This document shows, piece after piece, positions 25,980-34,483 of a DNA stretch of 42,779 nt. The DNA is from Ruminococcus flavefaciens. GTDB taxonomy: Bacteria; Bacillota; Clostridia; Oscillospirales; Ruminococcaceae. The DNA lies in the NCBI GenBank assembly GCA_902762855.1, contig CACWPR010000010.1, forward strand, positions 1 to 42,779. The letters are read 5' to 3'. The notes beneath the pieces are model-generated. The model saw only the letters and a program-made list of their open reading frames with translations. It was not told where the DNA came from and made no database searches. The stretch's first letter is position 1. Each line of letters starts with the position of its first letter. A program made the position numbers and the translations under genes.

Positions 25980-28900
25980 TCACACCTCCTCTCTGTCAGG
26001 CTCCGCTGACAGTATCTTCTCTGCCTCTGCCACCTTTTCAGGGTCAGGTACCCTGTATCGCTCCAAAAGGGAATTATCGCATATATTCATATAATCACAG
26101 AAGTCACAGGGTTTCTTCTTTTCAAGTATGAGCGGAACCGCCTCAGCATCTCCTGACAGAAGCGACTCTGCCATTTCACGGAGCTTTCCGTAAACATTTT
26201 CCCGGAGGAGCTTCATCCCCTCTTTGGAAATACACCCGGACTTTTTGTTCAGCTCGCCTGAGGCGTTCAGCTTTGCCGGGATGTACTTTCCCGCTACTCC
26301 GTTTTCCATTGCTTCAAGTACATCCAGGTCCCCGATGATGAGTCCGGAGGTTTTAAGTCCGGTGTCTATCTCACTGTCGTTCCGGCTGTCTATACGATGG
26401 TCCTCCAGCTTTACCTCGCTGAGCTGTATTGGCGAATAAAGCACTCCTGCCGGCTGAAAGTCCTGGTAAAGTCCGCCTTCATCTGTTGACGCAAAGAGGT
26501 AAAGCAGCATCTGGATATTGATACCGGAAGCAAGAGTCTCCGGAGTTATCTTCTTGCGGCTGCTCTTGTAGTCTACTACACGCATATATCTTCCGCTGTC
26601 AATAGTACATACATCCACACGGTCTACTATGCCGCCGAAGCTCAGCTTATACTTTCCTCCGAAGTCCATTACAACGGAATGCTCCTCACGAAGGTCCAGC
26701 TCACAGCGGTCAGGTACGAAGTCTGAGCTCATGAGCTCATGCTGTGCGTGGATGAACACGTCCCCAAGACGCTCGGTCAGCTTATTGTACATCAGCTCGA
26801 ACCGTGCATTCTTTCCGAACTCACCTGCCAGCTTTTCACTGCGGTATCTGGATGCACAGTCTGAAATTGCTTTTTTTATGTCTTCATATGGCATTGTCAG
26901 GAACTCCGTCTTGCTATGTGAGCCTATGACTGACCTGAGACACTCGTGTATCAGCTCGCCGGACATCCTTGCATCAAGCTCCACCTTCTCGCAGGTCATG
27001 AGCCTTAGACATTTGCTGCAAAAATACTTGAAATGACATAGATTGTAGTCCTCAAGATTGGTAGGTGACAGTCGCAAAGGACTAAAGCTCTTCAGTTTCT
27101 GCATTATATCACTGTCTATACGGTAGTCCTGAGTGTAGCCTGACCTGCTGAGTACATGGGCGGTCCTGCGGCGGTACTCCTGGTCCTTCATCAGTATCTT
27201 CTCTATGGATGCAACTGAGGAACTGTTTTTATCACGGTCCTGCATATAGTGGTAGTATGCAGAGTGCATAGTCGCTGCGTAGTAGTGGGGCGGAAGCTCT
27301 CCCTCTGTCAGCCTTATCCTGCTGCCGAACATATTTATGAGCTGGTCAGCCGGAGGTGCTGCATACTTAGCCTGGCCTGACAGGTCAGACAGCGGATAGG
27401 TCATATAGAACCGCTCCGATGCCGCTGAAAGTGATTTATATACTATCAGCCGCTCCGATGCGATAAGGTCCGTCAAGGGACGTGAGAGCTGTATGCCGGT
27501 CTTTGCAAGACGCTGTTTATCGTTTTCGGAAAAAAGTCCGTGAACATTTACCTGATTCGGGAAGTCTCCGTCTGTGGCGCCCATAACGAACACAACTTTC
27601 GGAGAATTAAGTCTGGCAGTTCTTGCAGATGCGGCTATAACTGAGTCCAAAGTCTGGGGCGGTACTGAATATTTTATCCTGCCTATCATGGAGCGCATCA
27701 TAGCTGAAAGCTCGCTGAGAGGGAACTCCAGGTCTCCAAGTGTATCGCTGATGCTGTCGAGTATGTCGATAAGGCATCCCCATAGACGCTTCAGCTCCGA
27801 TGCCTCAAAGTCACGGTCATTTTCCACAAGTGAGACCATGAGCTTTCCTGTGTTACGCTCGGCTCCGCTGGTCACAAGATAGTCATAAAGCAGTCCGCAG
27901 ACCATTCCGGCAGAGGCCTTCCGGCTCAGACGCTTTTTTAGTGCTGCGATAGGTCCTATGAAGTCTCCACGCATCTTTTCAAGGACTTCAAGTCCAGGGT
28001 CCGGTGCCTCAAAGGGCGAGAGCCACATATCTCCGTCAATGTCCCATTTATAGCAGTAATTTTCAAGCAGTGACACTTCTGTCAGCGTATAGTCCGGGAT
28101 ACCGCTTTTAAGTATCCGGAATATATGCTCAGACCTGAGCTTAGGAGAAGTCAGCAGAGTGAGCAGTGATGTGAAATACACCATTATCGCAGTGTGGTCA
28201 ACCGGACGCTCTATACTGAGGAAAAATGGGATGTCGTATCTGCGGAACGATGCCTTCAGGACCTCTGCATAGCCTGCTATATCATTGGATATAACTGCGA
28301 TGTCACGGTATCTGAGGGTCTTGTCAGCGGCTATGAGCCGCTTTATGGTGGCACACACGTACTCCGACTCACTGTACATATCCCTTGCCTCAAACAGCGT
28401 GATGTGCTCAGGCTCCGGGACTTTTTCTCCTTCATTCCTCTTGTTTCGCATTATGTGACTGCTCAGATATTCCAGGTCAGGATACTTGAAACGATAGCTC
28501 CTGCCGCAGGATGTCACCTTGTACTCTCTGTGAAGCTCACGGCAGATGTCTGTGAGCTTGCGGAAGGTATTGTTGACAGTCTCAAAAAGGGTGAAGTCTC
28601 CGGCTTTTACATCGTCTGTCCTGAGTGTTATTGTAACATTTTCTGCCGAGCCTATCATTACCCTGATAAGGTCGAGCTGGTCTCCGGTGAAACTCTCAAA
28701 TTCGTCAATGTAGACATTCTTCCCTTTGAAATAGCCGTTTACAGAGGCAGTCTTTGATGCCTCACGGATGTTGTCAAGTACATCCTTGAATCCGTACTCG
28801 CTCATCAGCCTTTCGTACTCAAAATATATTGCGGCTGCGTCAGAGGTCTTGTCCCTGAGACGGTCGTCCATGAGTGCTGACCTTTCCATAAGGTCCTGAG

Positions 28901-29312
28901 GACTTATTCCGGACATCTTCATGTCCCCTATGAGAGTCATTATCTCCTCGGCAAAGCCGTTGTGGGAGCTGTGTCTCCGGAAAAACCTCAGTCCCTCCGG
29001 ACTGTTCCGTACATGGTCTATTGCCTGATATATCAATATCATCCTTGCAAGCTCTCCGGCATATTCTCCGTTTCGGCCCGGTTCGCCGTAAAGCTGGAAT
29101 AGCTGTCTTGCAAGACCTGTAAAGCTGAGGGAGTAGAGCTTGTTGAATTTCTCAGGTCCTATGTGGAAATACAGTGTCTTATCGAACTCGTATGAGTACT
29201 GTTCCGGCACGATGACACACTGCTCTGCACCACATGAGGCTCCCAGCTTTATCTTTTCAAACATCATTGTGGTCTTGCCGCTGCCGGCCTGACCGATTAT
29301 AAATTCTATCAT
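25980..29312 (-). CDS. addB: ATP-dependent helicase/nuclease subunit B
   Basis: 1110 residues from the ATG at 29312 (MIEFIIGQAGSGKTT). Walker A GQAGSGKT is at residues 7-14. The C-terminal nuclease domain has GIVDRVD and VVDYKSSRK. The four-cysteine iron-sulphur cluster of AddB is recognisable: one Cys in the LCHFKYFC region (about 770) and three near the end in CDFCDYMNIC. The ribosome binding site (AGGCAGG) is moderate. The upstream 16-bp inverted repeat leaves only about 20 nt before the start codon, so addB probably relies on transcription through that element. Gene order addB-addA is normal for Firmicutes. Confidence 0.95.
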   Translation of the reverse strand: MIEFIIGQAGSGKTTMMFEKIKLGASCGAEQCVIVPEQYSYEFDKTLYFHIGPEKFNKLYSLSFTGLARQLFQLYGEPGRNGEYAGELARMILIYQAIDHVRNSPEGLRFFRRHSSHNGFAEEIMTLIGDMKMSGISPQDLMERSALMDDRLRDKTSDAAAIYFEYERLMSEYGFKDVLDNIREASKTASVNGYFKGKNVYIDEFESFTGDQLDLIRVMIGSAENVTITLRTDDVKAGDFTLFETVNNTFRKLTDICRELHREYKVTSCGRSYRFKYPDLEYLSSHIMRNKRNEGEKVPEPEHITLFEARDMYSESEYVCATIKRLIAADKTLRYRDIAVISNDIAGYAEVLKASFRRYDIPFFLSIERPVDHTAIMVYFTSLLTLLTSPKLRSEHIFRILKSGIPDYTLTEVSLLENYCYKWDIDGDMWLSPFEAPDPGLEVLEKMRGDFIGPIAALKKRLSRKASAGMVCGLLYDYLVTSGAERNTGKLMVSLVENDRDFEASELKRLWGCLIDILDSISDTLGDLEFPLSELSAMMRSMIGRIKYSVPPQTLDSVIAASARTARLNSPKVVFVMGATDGDFPNQVNVHGLFSENDKQRLAKTGIQLSRPLTDLIASERLIVYKSLSAASERFYMTYPLSDLSGQAKYAAPPADQLINMFGSRIRLTEGELPPHYYAATMHSAYYHYMQDRDKNSSSVASIEKILMKDQEYRRRTAHVLSRSGYTQDYRIDSDIMQKLKSFSPLRLSPTNLEDYNLCHFKYFCSKCLRLMTCEKVELDARMSGELIHECLRSVIGSHSKTEFLTMPYEDIKKAISDCASRYRSEKLAGEFGKNARFELMYNKLTERLGDVFIHAQHELMSSDFVPDRCELDLREEHSVVMDFGGKYKLSFGGIVDRVDVCTIDSGRYMRVVDYKSSRKKITPETLASGINIQMLLYLFASTDEGGLYQDFQPAGVLYSPIQLSEVKLEDHRIDSRNDSEIDTGLKTSGLIIGDLDVLEAMENGVAGKYIPAKLNASGELNKKSGCISKEGMKLLRENVYGKLREMAESLLSGDAEAVPLILEKKKPCDFCDYMNICDNSLLERYRVPDPEKVAEAEKILSAEPDREEV

Positions 29313-29331
29313 AATACCTGCCTGTCTGCAT

Positions 29332-29366
29332 AAAATATGCATACCGGAGACCGGTATGCATATTTT
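29332..29366. terminator. Perfect 16-bp inverted repeat between GH25 gene and addB
   Basis: AAAATATGCATACCGG (29332-29347), loop AGA, CCGGTATGCATATTTT (29351-29366). It begins 10 bp after the muramidase stop codon, so it may end that transcript, but it also lies directly before addB. Confidence 0.65.
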
Positions 29367-29375
29367 GGTTATTCA

Positions 29376-31019
29376 TCAGCAACCATTGAGGTGGTTGTAT
29401 GTCATTATATTCGGGAAATTGTAGTATGCATAGTCCATATCTACAGGTGTGGATATTCCGTTTACAGTTCCTGTGGAGCTGTACTGCCATAATCCATATG
29501 TGCCTGTGTACTGGGGCTTTGCAACATCAAACTGTGACACCCATACGTCGTATTTCTCAAATATCTCCGGCTCAAACTTAGAGTTCAGGAAGCTGGTGTA
29601 GCTCCTTACTCCTATGTAGTAACCCTTGCTCTCCATGTAAGAACAGAAAGTATCGGTTATCTTGCTTATCTGAGCTGCGTTAAGTCCGGCAACTCCGACT
29701 GACTCGATGTCGAAGTATATCGGGTACTCGAACTTGTAGCCCTTGATAGTTTCATAGAAGAGCTCTGCTTCCTTCTGAGCCTCTGTCACATTGGTCGCAT
29801 AGCTGTACCAATAAGCACCGCAGCCGATACCGGCAGCCTTTGCGCCTTCCATATTCTTCTCAAAATATGCATCCTTCTGGGACTCATACATACCATAGCC
29901 TGCACGAACTATAGCAAAGTCTATGCCGGATGCGGCAACAGACTTCCAGTCAATATCGCCCTGCCACTCTGAAACATCTATGCCCTTGGCAACACCTGTA
30001 TTTGTGGGAGTTACCTTAGCAGGAGGTGTCTCAGTATAGGAGCCGTCCTCATAGGGGCCGGTGTAGGTCTCAGGTGAGATAAGATACGGATAATTGATGT
30101 AGCACTGGTCAAGGTCTACATCGCCGTTGATTCCGTTCACTCTTCCTGTCCAGGAGTACTGCCAGATGCCAAAATCGTAGGGAAACTGGTTCCTGAGAGT
30201 ATCCTCACTTATACCTACGCTTGCTACCCATACTGTGTACTTTTCACGCACATTATCATATACCTTTGTAGCAAGGAGGTTTGAATAGCTGTAGATACCT
30301 GCAAAATAACCCTTTGACTCGATGTTTGAACAGAATGTATCAACTATTCTGGAAATATCATATGCGGAGAGCTGTGTGGTCTTTGTGCTGTCGGTATAGG
30401 GCTCCTCGAAATCGAAGAATACCGGGTATTTCAGGTCATAGCCCTTTATGAGATTATAACAGGACTCTGCCTCATTGGTGGCACCTTCTACAGTCTTTGC
30501 GTAGCTGTACCAGTATACACCAACGTCCATGCCCACCTTGCTTGCCTCTTCCATATTATACCTGAACCATGTATCTACCTGATTCGGGTAGGCATTGGCG
30601 TTGCCGTATCCTGCTCTGATAATTGCGAACTCAACTCCGCTTTCCTTGACTGCCGCCCAGTCTATCTGACCCTGTGCGTAGGAAACGTCTATTCCTTTGG
30701 CGCTGCGGTAGATGCTTGGGACTTTTGCAGGCTCCTGAGGCTCCTCAGGCTCCTCAGGCTCTTCTGGCTCTTCAGGATTCAGGGATTCCTGATATTCCTG
30801 ATGTGCTTTGTAAATGTCAAAAACGTTGAATGGTTCTTCAGAAACTGTTTCTCCTGTTTCTGCTTTACTTTCCGCTGAAACTGTGGTATTATATATATCA
30901 GAGACTTCTGTCACTGATATATCCTCTGCATTTGCCGCCGCAAGTGCTGATGCGGGGAAAACAGCAGCAGATATAACACAAGCTGTCAGTACGGAAAGCA
31001 TTCTCATTGAATGCTTCAT
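29376..31019 (-). CDS. Secreted muramidase with two GH25 domains
   Basis: 547 residues from the ATG at 31019, which has AAGGAG 10 nt upstream; in-frame start codons further up fall in the leader hairpin. Signal peptide about 1-29 (ending ALA). A Glu/Pro linker with EEP repeats (about 75-105) precedes two complete GH25 lysozyme domains (about 112-320 and 345-540). Each begins GIDVS and keeps the acidic pair: FDFEEP in the first and FDIESV in the second. They cut the beta-1,4 bond between N-acetylmuramic acid and N-acetylglucosamine. Tandem GH25 suggests processivity or avidity on wall material. Both copies end with the YGLWQYS/FGIWQYS strand. Confidence 0.92.
   Translation of the reverse strand: MKHSMRMLSVLTACVISAAVFPASALAAANAEDISVTEVSDIYNTTVSAESKAETGETVSEEPFNVFDIYKAHQEYQESLNPEEPEEPEEPEEPQEPAKVPSIYRSAKGIDVSYAQGQIDWAAVKESGVEFAIIRAGYGNANAYPNQVDTWFRYNMEEASKVGMDVGVYWYSYAKTVEGATNEAESCYNLIKGYDLKYPVFFDFEEPYTDSTKTTQLSAYDISRIVDTFCSNIESKGYFAGIYSYSNLLATKVYDNVREKYTVWVASVGISEDTLRNQFPYDFGIWQYSWTGRVNGINGDVDLDQCYINYPYLISPETYTGPYEDGSYTETPPAKVTPTNTGVAKGIDVSEWQGDIDWKSVAASGIDFAIVRAGYGMYESQKDAYFEKNMEGAKAAGIGCGAYWYSYATNVTEAQKEAELFYETIKGYKFEYPIYFDIESVGVAGLNAAQISKITDTFCSYMESKGYYIGVRSYTSFLNSKFEPEIFEKYDVWVSQFDVAKPQYTGTYGLWQYSSTGTVNGISTPVDMDYAYYNFPNIMTYNHLNGC
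30730..30774 (-). repeat. Five 9-bp units coding the Glu-Glu-Pro linker
   Basis: Units of GGCTCCTCA with small changes, in frame, in the spacer between signal region and first GH25 domain. Confidence 0.85.
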
Positions 31020-31047
31020 TTCTCTCAAACTCCTTTTAATATCCATA

Positions 31048-31079
31048 TAAAAAATCCCATCCTCCTGCCTATGAGGATG
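31048..31079 (-). terminator. Terminator-like hairpin in the GH25 leader
   Basis: Reading leftward: CATCCTC (31079-31073), 8-nt loop, GAGGATG (31064-31058), then GGATTTTTTAT. It lies between promoter and ribosome binding site, so it could attenuate the gene. Confidence 0.5.
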
Positions 31080-31114
31080 TCTCATTTCTGAAATGTAACC
31101 CTTTTGTAATTATC

Positions 31115-31143
31115 ATTATACCATAATCTTAAACAAATTTCAA
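31115..31143 (-). promoter_or_regulatory. Promoter of the GH25 muramidase gene
   Basis: Reading leftward: TTGAAA (31138-31143), 17-bp spacer, TATAAT (31115-31120). Confidence 0.8.
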
Positions 31144-31255
31144 GGGAATCATCAAAAAAACTTTATTAATATTGTATCTTTGTGAATATTGTAAATCTCA
31201 AAAACTAAAATTTGGCAATTTTACATATCTTTTTGTGGAAACAGGTGAAAAAATC

Positions 31256-32212
31256 ATGCGTGAATTTGTTATAAATGCCAACGACAGCGGTCAAAGAATA
31301 GATAAATTCATATCAAAGGCTATGCCGGATATGCCTAAAAGTATGATGTACAAGCTCATAAGAAAAAAGGACATCAAGCTAAACGGCAAAAGATGTGAGC
31401 TATCACAGCGGCTCTCCGAGGGCGACGTTGTCAGGGTCTACGTCAAGGAGGAGCTCTCCTCTCCTAAAGAACACGATATGTCATTCCTCAATGCTTCGTC
31501 ATCCTTGGACATCGTGTATGAGGACTCCAACATGATTATCGTCAGCAAGCCTGTCGGACTGGAAACTCATCCGTCCTATGACTGCTCCGGCGATACCCTC
31601 ATCGACCGTATAAAAAAATATCTGTGGGAGAAAAAGGAATACCTCCCGGACTCTGAAAGCTCATTTGCTCCCGCTGTTTGCAGCCGTCTGGACCGGAATA
31701 CCTCCGGACTTGTGACCGCTGCTAAAAACGCAGCCGCACTCCGTGAGATAAACTCTGCTATACGTGAAGGCAGGATGCATAAGATATACCGCTGTGTATG
31801 CATCTCTCCCCTTCCTAAATCCGAGGATGTTCTCACAGCCTACCATAAAAAGGACACTTCCCGGAATACCGTCAGCATCTCGGATCTGCCCGGCGAAGGT
31901 TACAAGGAGATACGCACAGGCTACAAGGTACTGAGACAGAATAAGGGTCTCTCCCTTGTGGAAGTGACCCTGTTTACCGGACGTACTCATCAGATCAGAG
32001 CTCATCTGGCCCATATCGGTTCCCCTCTCCTTGGAGACGGGAAGTACGGCGATACTGCTTTCAATAAGAGAATGGGGGTTTTTCATCAGGCACTCTGCGC
32101 CTATGCTGTCAGCTTTGAATTCCCTGAGGACTCCCCTCTGAGCAGTCTCAACGGAATGACTGTCTGTGCTGCCTCCCCCGACTTTGAGAAAAAATATTTC
32201 GGGATCAGTTAG
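31256..32212 (+). CDS. RNA pseudouridine synthase, RluA family
   Basis: 318 residues from the ATG at 31256 (AGGTGA 7 nt upstream; a TTG 28 codons earlier has no ribosome binding site). N-terminal S4 RNA-binding domain (about 13-62, RIDKFISKAM and IKLNGKRC) and the RluA catalytic domain, with catalytic D146 in CSRLDRNTSG and the later GRTHQIRAHLAHIG motif. It changes specific uridines in rRNA (RluC/RluD type) to pseudouridine; the exact target is not evident. Its last 8 bp overlap the end of the convergent tyrA. Confidence 0.93.
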   Translation: MREFVINANDSGQRIDKFISKAMPDMPKSMMYKLIRKKDIKLNGKRCELSQRLSEGDVVRVYVKEELSSPKEHDMSFLNASSSLDIVYEDSNMIIVSKPVGLETHPSYDCSGDTLIDRIKKYLWEKKEYLPDSESSFAPAVCSRLDRNTSGLVTAAKNAAALREINSAIREGRMHKIYRCVCISPLPKSEDVLTAYHKKDTSRNTVSISDLPGEGYKEIRTGYKVLRQNKGLSLVEVTLFTGRTHQIRAHLAHIGSPLLGDGKYGDTAFNKRMGVFHQALCAYAVSFEFPEDSPLSSLNGMTVCAASPDFEKKYFGIS

Positions 32213-33056
32213 GCTGGCCAACTCTGTGACGGAGATTGTCCTCCTTCAGCTCACGGCCCTCAGCTATAAGAGACTGCATAGTCTCTGCATCGCCCTCTTT
32301 CAGCGCTTTGCTGTACTTTTCAAGATTCTCTATAAGAAGGTCCAGCTCATACTGCAAATGCTTGCGGTTCTGCATAAAGAGGTCAGTCCACATTTTTTCG
32401 TTCATGGTGGCTATTCTTGTCATGTCCTGGAAGCTGCCTCCGCTGAATCCGCACTCAAGTCCCAGCTCAGGGCTCTTGACATAGGCACTTGATACGATAT
32501 GTGCAAGCTGTGAGGTATAGGCTATCATCTTGTCGTGATTCTCCGGTGAGGTCTCAACTACCTTTCCTGCTCCAAGTTCCTTTGCGAACTTCTTCAGCAG
32601 CTCTGTATCCTCCTGGAGACTGTCCTCAAACGGAGCTACTATGAAATTTGCATTCCTGAAAAGCTCCGGAGTGCTGTTATAATAGCCTCCGAACTCCTTT
32701 CCGGCCATTGGATGTATACCAAGATACCTCAGTCCATTGGACTCCGCAATTTCCTTCATCCTGTCGGAAAAAGCGCCCTTTATTCCACAGACATCTGTTA
32801 TGAGTGTGCCATTTGTTATCCTGCCGGCATTCTCACGGAGAAACTTCTCTGATGCCTCCGGGAAAAGGGCTATTATTATAAGGTCATAGCCTTCAAGACT
32901 TCCGCTGTATATATCATCCACCGCTACGTCCCTGAGAGCGGCAGTTTCTATGTCATGGTTAAGGTCATATCCTGTTACGGTATGGTATGTGTACTTCTTC
33001 ATCGCCTTACAGAGTGAACCTCCGATAAGGCCCAGTCCTACAACGAGAATTTTCAT
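32205..33056 (-). CDS. tyrA: Prephenate dehydrogenase
   Basis: 283 residues. N-terminal NAD-binding fold with GLGLIGGS (residues 7-14), then the motifs HPMAGKE (about 116) and SQLAHIVSSA (about 187), characteristic of TyrA, followed by a helical dimer domain. It oxidises prephenate to 4-hydroxyphenylpyruvate in tyrosine synthesis. No ACT domain is fused at the C-terminus. No other aromatic pathway genes are near. The ribosome binding site GGAGG lies in the loop of a small hairpin (33060-33074). Confidence 0.92.
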   Translation of the reverse strand: MKILVVGLGLIGGSLCKAMKKYTYHTVTGYDLNHDIETAALRDVAVDDIYSGSLEGYDLIIIALFPEASEKFLRENAGRITNGTLITDVCGIKGAFSDRMKEIAESNGLRYLGIHPMAGKEFGGYYNSTPELFRNANFIVAPFEDSLQEDTELLKKFAKELGAGKVVETSPENHDKMIAYTSQLAHIVSSAYVKSPELGLECGFSGGSFQDMTRIATMNEKMWTDLFMQNRKHLQYELDLLIENLEKYSKALKEGDAETMQSLIAEGRELKEDNLRHRVGQPN

Positions 33057-33059
33057 ATG

Positions 33060-33074
33060 TCATCCCTCCGATGA
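33060..33074 (-). promoter_or_regulatory. Hairpin presenting the tyrA ribosome binding site in its loop
   Basis: In the tyrA mRNA, TCATC-GGAGG-GATGA forms a 5-bp stem with GGAGG as the whole loop, 4 nt before the ATG. Confidence 0.45.
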
Positions 33075-33092
33075 TAATATTTTCTCTTTTAA

Positions 33093-33121
33093 AGTATAAT
33101 GCTTTAAATGGTAAAAGTCAA
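33093..33121 (-). promoter_or_regulatory. Promoter of tyrA
   Basis: Reading leftward: TTGACT (33116-33121), 17-bp spacer, TATACT (33093-33098). Confidence 0.75.
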
Positions 33122-33162
33122 TACTGTTCATATTTATTTTATTCTTTTTTCAAATTATCTCA

Positions 33163-33220
33163 TTGACTCTCGCCTGATTTTAACGTATAATATTCCTTGG
33201 ATAAAATGCGCCTTATGGCG
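33163..33220 (+). promoter_or_regulatory. Promoter and leader hairpin of the serine hydrolase gene
   Basis: TTGACT (33163-33168), 17-bp spacer, TATAAT (33186-33191). The leader holds CGCC-TTAT-GGCG (33209-33220), 5 nt before AGAGGTG. Confidence 0.75.
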
Positions 33221-33236
33221 TTACAGAGGTGTTTAA

Positions 33237-34403
33237 ATGAAAGAAACTATAAACGATATAATCACACGTTCTGTTGATGATGGCAGTACTGTAGGCGCAG
33301 ACTGCATGGTCATCAAAGACAGCAATGTGCTGTTTTCAGGAGCTTTCGGCTTCGCAGACCGTGAAGGCTCAGTCCCCATGACAATGGATGCCGTATTCAG
33401 GCTTTTCTCCCTCACTAAGCCTGTTACCGCTGCTGCTGTTATGGTCCTTTTTGACCGTGGACTCCTCTCCCCTGACCAAAAACTCAAGGATTTCTTCCCG
33501 GAGTTCTCATCACCTTCATGCCTGAATGAAAACCAGCAGACCGTACCATGCGGCACTGACATAACTATAGCTCACCTGCTGACTATGACCTCAGGTATCC
33601 CCTATGCCAACAGCGGCAACCCCTCAGTTGACGCAGCAGGCAGACTTTTCGACGCAGTTATCGAAGGTCAGGAAAATCATCAGGAGCTCTCCACCCTCGA
33701 TTTCTGCCGGAAAGCAGGAAGCATCCCTCTTTCATTCGTCCCCGGCGAAAAATGGGACTACGGCATATCTGCCGACATCCTTGGAGGTGTTGTTGAAAAG
33801 GTCTCAGGCATGAGATACAGCAGATTCCTGGAGGAAAACATTTTTGCTCCTCTCGGCATGAAAGATACAGGTTTCTATGTCCCTGAGGAAAAAACCGGAA
33901 GATTCACTGCCCTCTACCGCTGGGATGACGGAAAGCTGGTCAGAGACTATGGAAATTATCTTGGTCTCACTGACTACTCTGCTCCGCCGGCCTTTGAGTC
34001 AGGAGGTGCCGGACTCGTGTCAACTATCCGGGATTATTCCAGATTCGCCTGTATGCTCGCAGGAAAGGGAGAGTTCGACGGAGTCCGTATTATCAGTGAA
34101 AAAGCCTTTGAATACATGACCGCTCCCCGTCTTGGCCAAAAGCAGAAGAGCTGTCTCTGGCCCAGGCTCGCAGGCTATAACTACGGTGCTCTAATGAGAG
34201 TCATGACTGACGTATCCTCCTCAGAGATCAAGACCTGCAACGGTGAATTCGGCTGGGACGGCTGGACAGGTACTTATTTCTGTGCTGACCCTGTAAACAG
34301 GATAGTTGTGCTCTACTTCACACAGATAGCAGGTGCAGGGACAACATTCCAGGCTGCAAAGATCAGCGAGGCTGCTTACCGCTGTCTTTCATCTGACCTA
34401 TAA
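33237..34403 (+). CDS. Beta-lactamase-fold serine hydrolase (class C / EstB type)
   Basis: 388 residues. The active serine motif SxxK is S58-L-T-K61, the second motif is Y175 in WDYGISAD, and LLTMTSGIPY (about 114-123) is typical of this family (PF00144). No signal peptide is present, so the protein is probably cytoplasmic and more likely an esterase or peptidase than a drug-inactivating beta-lactamase. The third motif is not obvious, consistent with the esterase-type members. It has its own promoter; ribosome binding site AGAGGTG. The amidase gene follows by 70 bp without a clear terminator. Confidence 0.88.
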   Translation: MKETINDIITRSVDDGSTVGADCMVIKDSNVLFSGAFGFADREGSVPMTMDAVFRLFSLTKPVTAAAVMVLFDRGLLSPDQKLKDFFPEFSSPSCLNENQQTVPCGTDITIAHLLTMTSGIPYANSGNPSVDAAGRLFDAVIEGQENHQELSTLDFCRKAGSIPLSFVPGEKWDYGISADILGGVVEKVSGMRYSRFLEENIFAPLGMKDTGFYVPEEKTGRFTALYRWDDGKLVRDYGNYLGLTDYSAPPAFESGGAGLVSTIRDYSRFACMLAGKGEFDGVRIISEKAFEYMTAPRLGQKQKSCLWPRLAGYNYGALMRVMTDVSSSEIKTCNGEFGWDGWTGTYFCADPVNRIVVLYFTQIAGAGTTFQAAKISEAAYRCLSSDL

Positions 34404-34414
34404 CATAAAATAAG

Positions 34415-34483
34415 CCTTTGGCATATGATTATAAGGAGAGTTCATCTCTCAATCCAGTGAAAGGAAGATCATCATGCCAAAGG
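34415..34483 (+). promoter_or_regulatory. Long-range stem that buries the amidase start codon
   Basis: CCTTTGGCAT-ATGAT (34415-34429) is complementary to ATCAT-C-ATGCCAAAGG (34468-34483), where ATG at 34474 is the start codon. This makes a 15-bp stem with one bulged C. The loop contains a second hairpin (GAGAG/CTCTC) and the ribosome binding site AAAGGAAG. Confidence 0.55.

Noticed and set aside
29332..29366. Inverted repeat considered as an insertion-sequence end or attachment site
   Set aside because: There is no transposase, matching copy or duplicated target nearby; a transcription hairpin is simpler.
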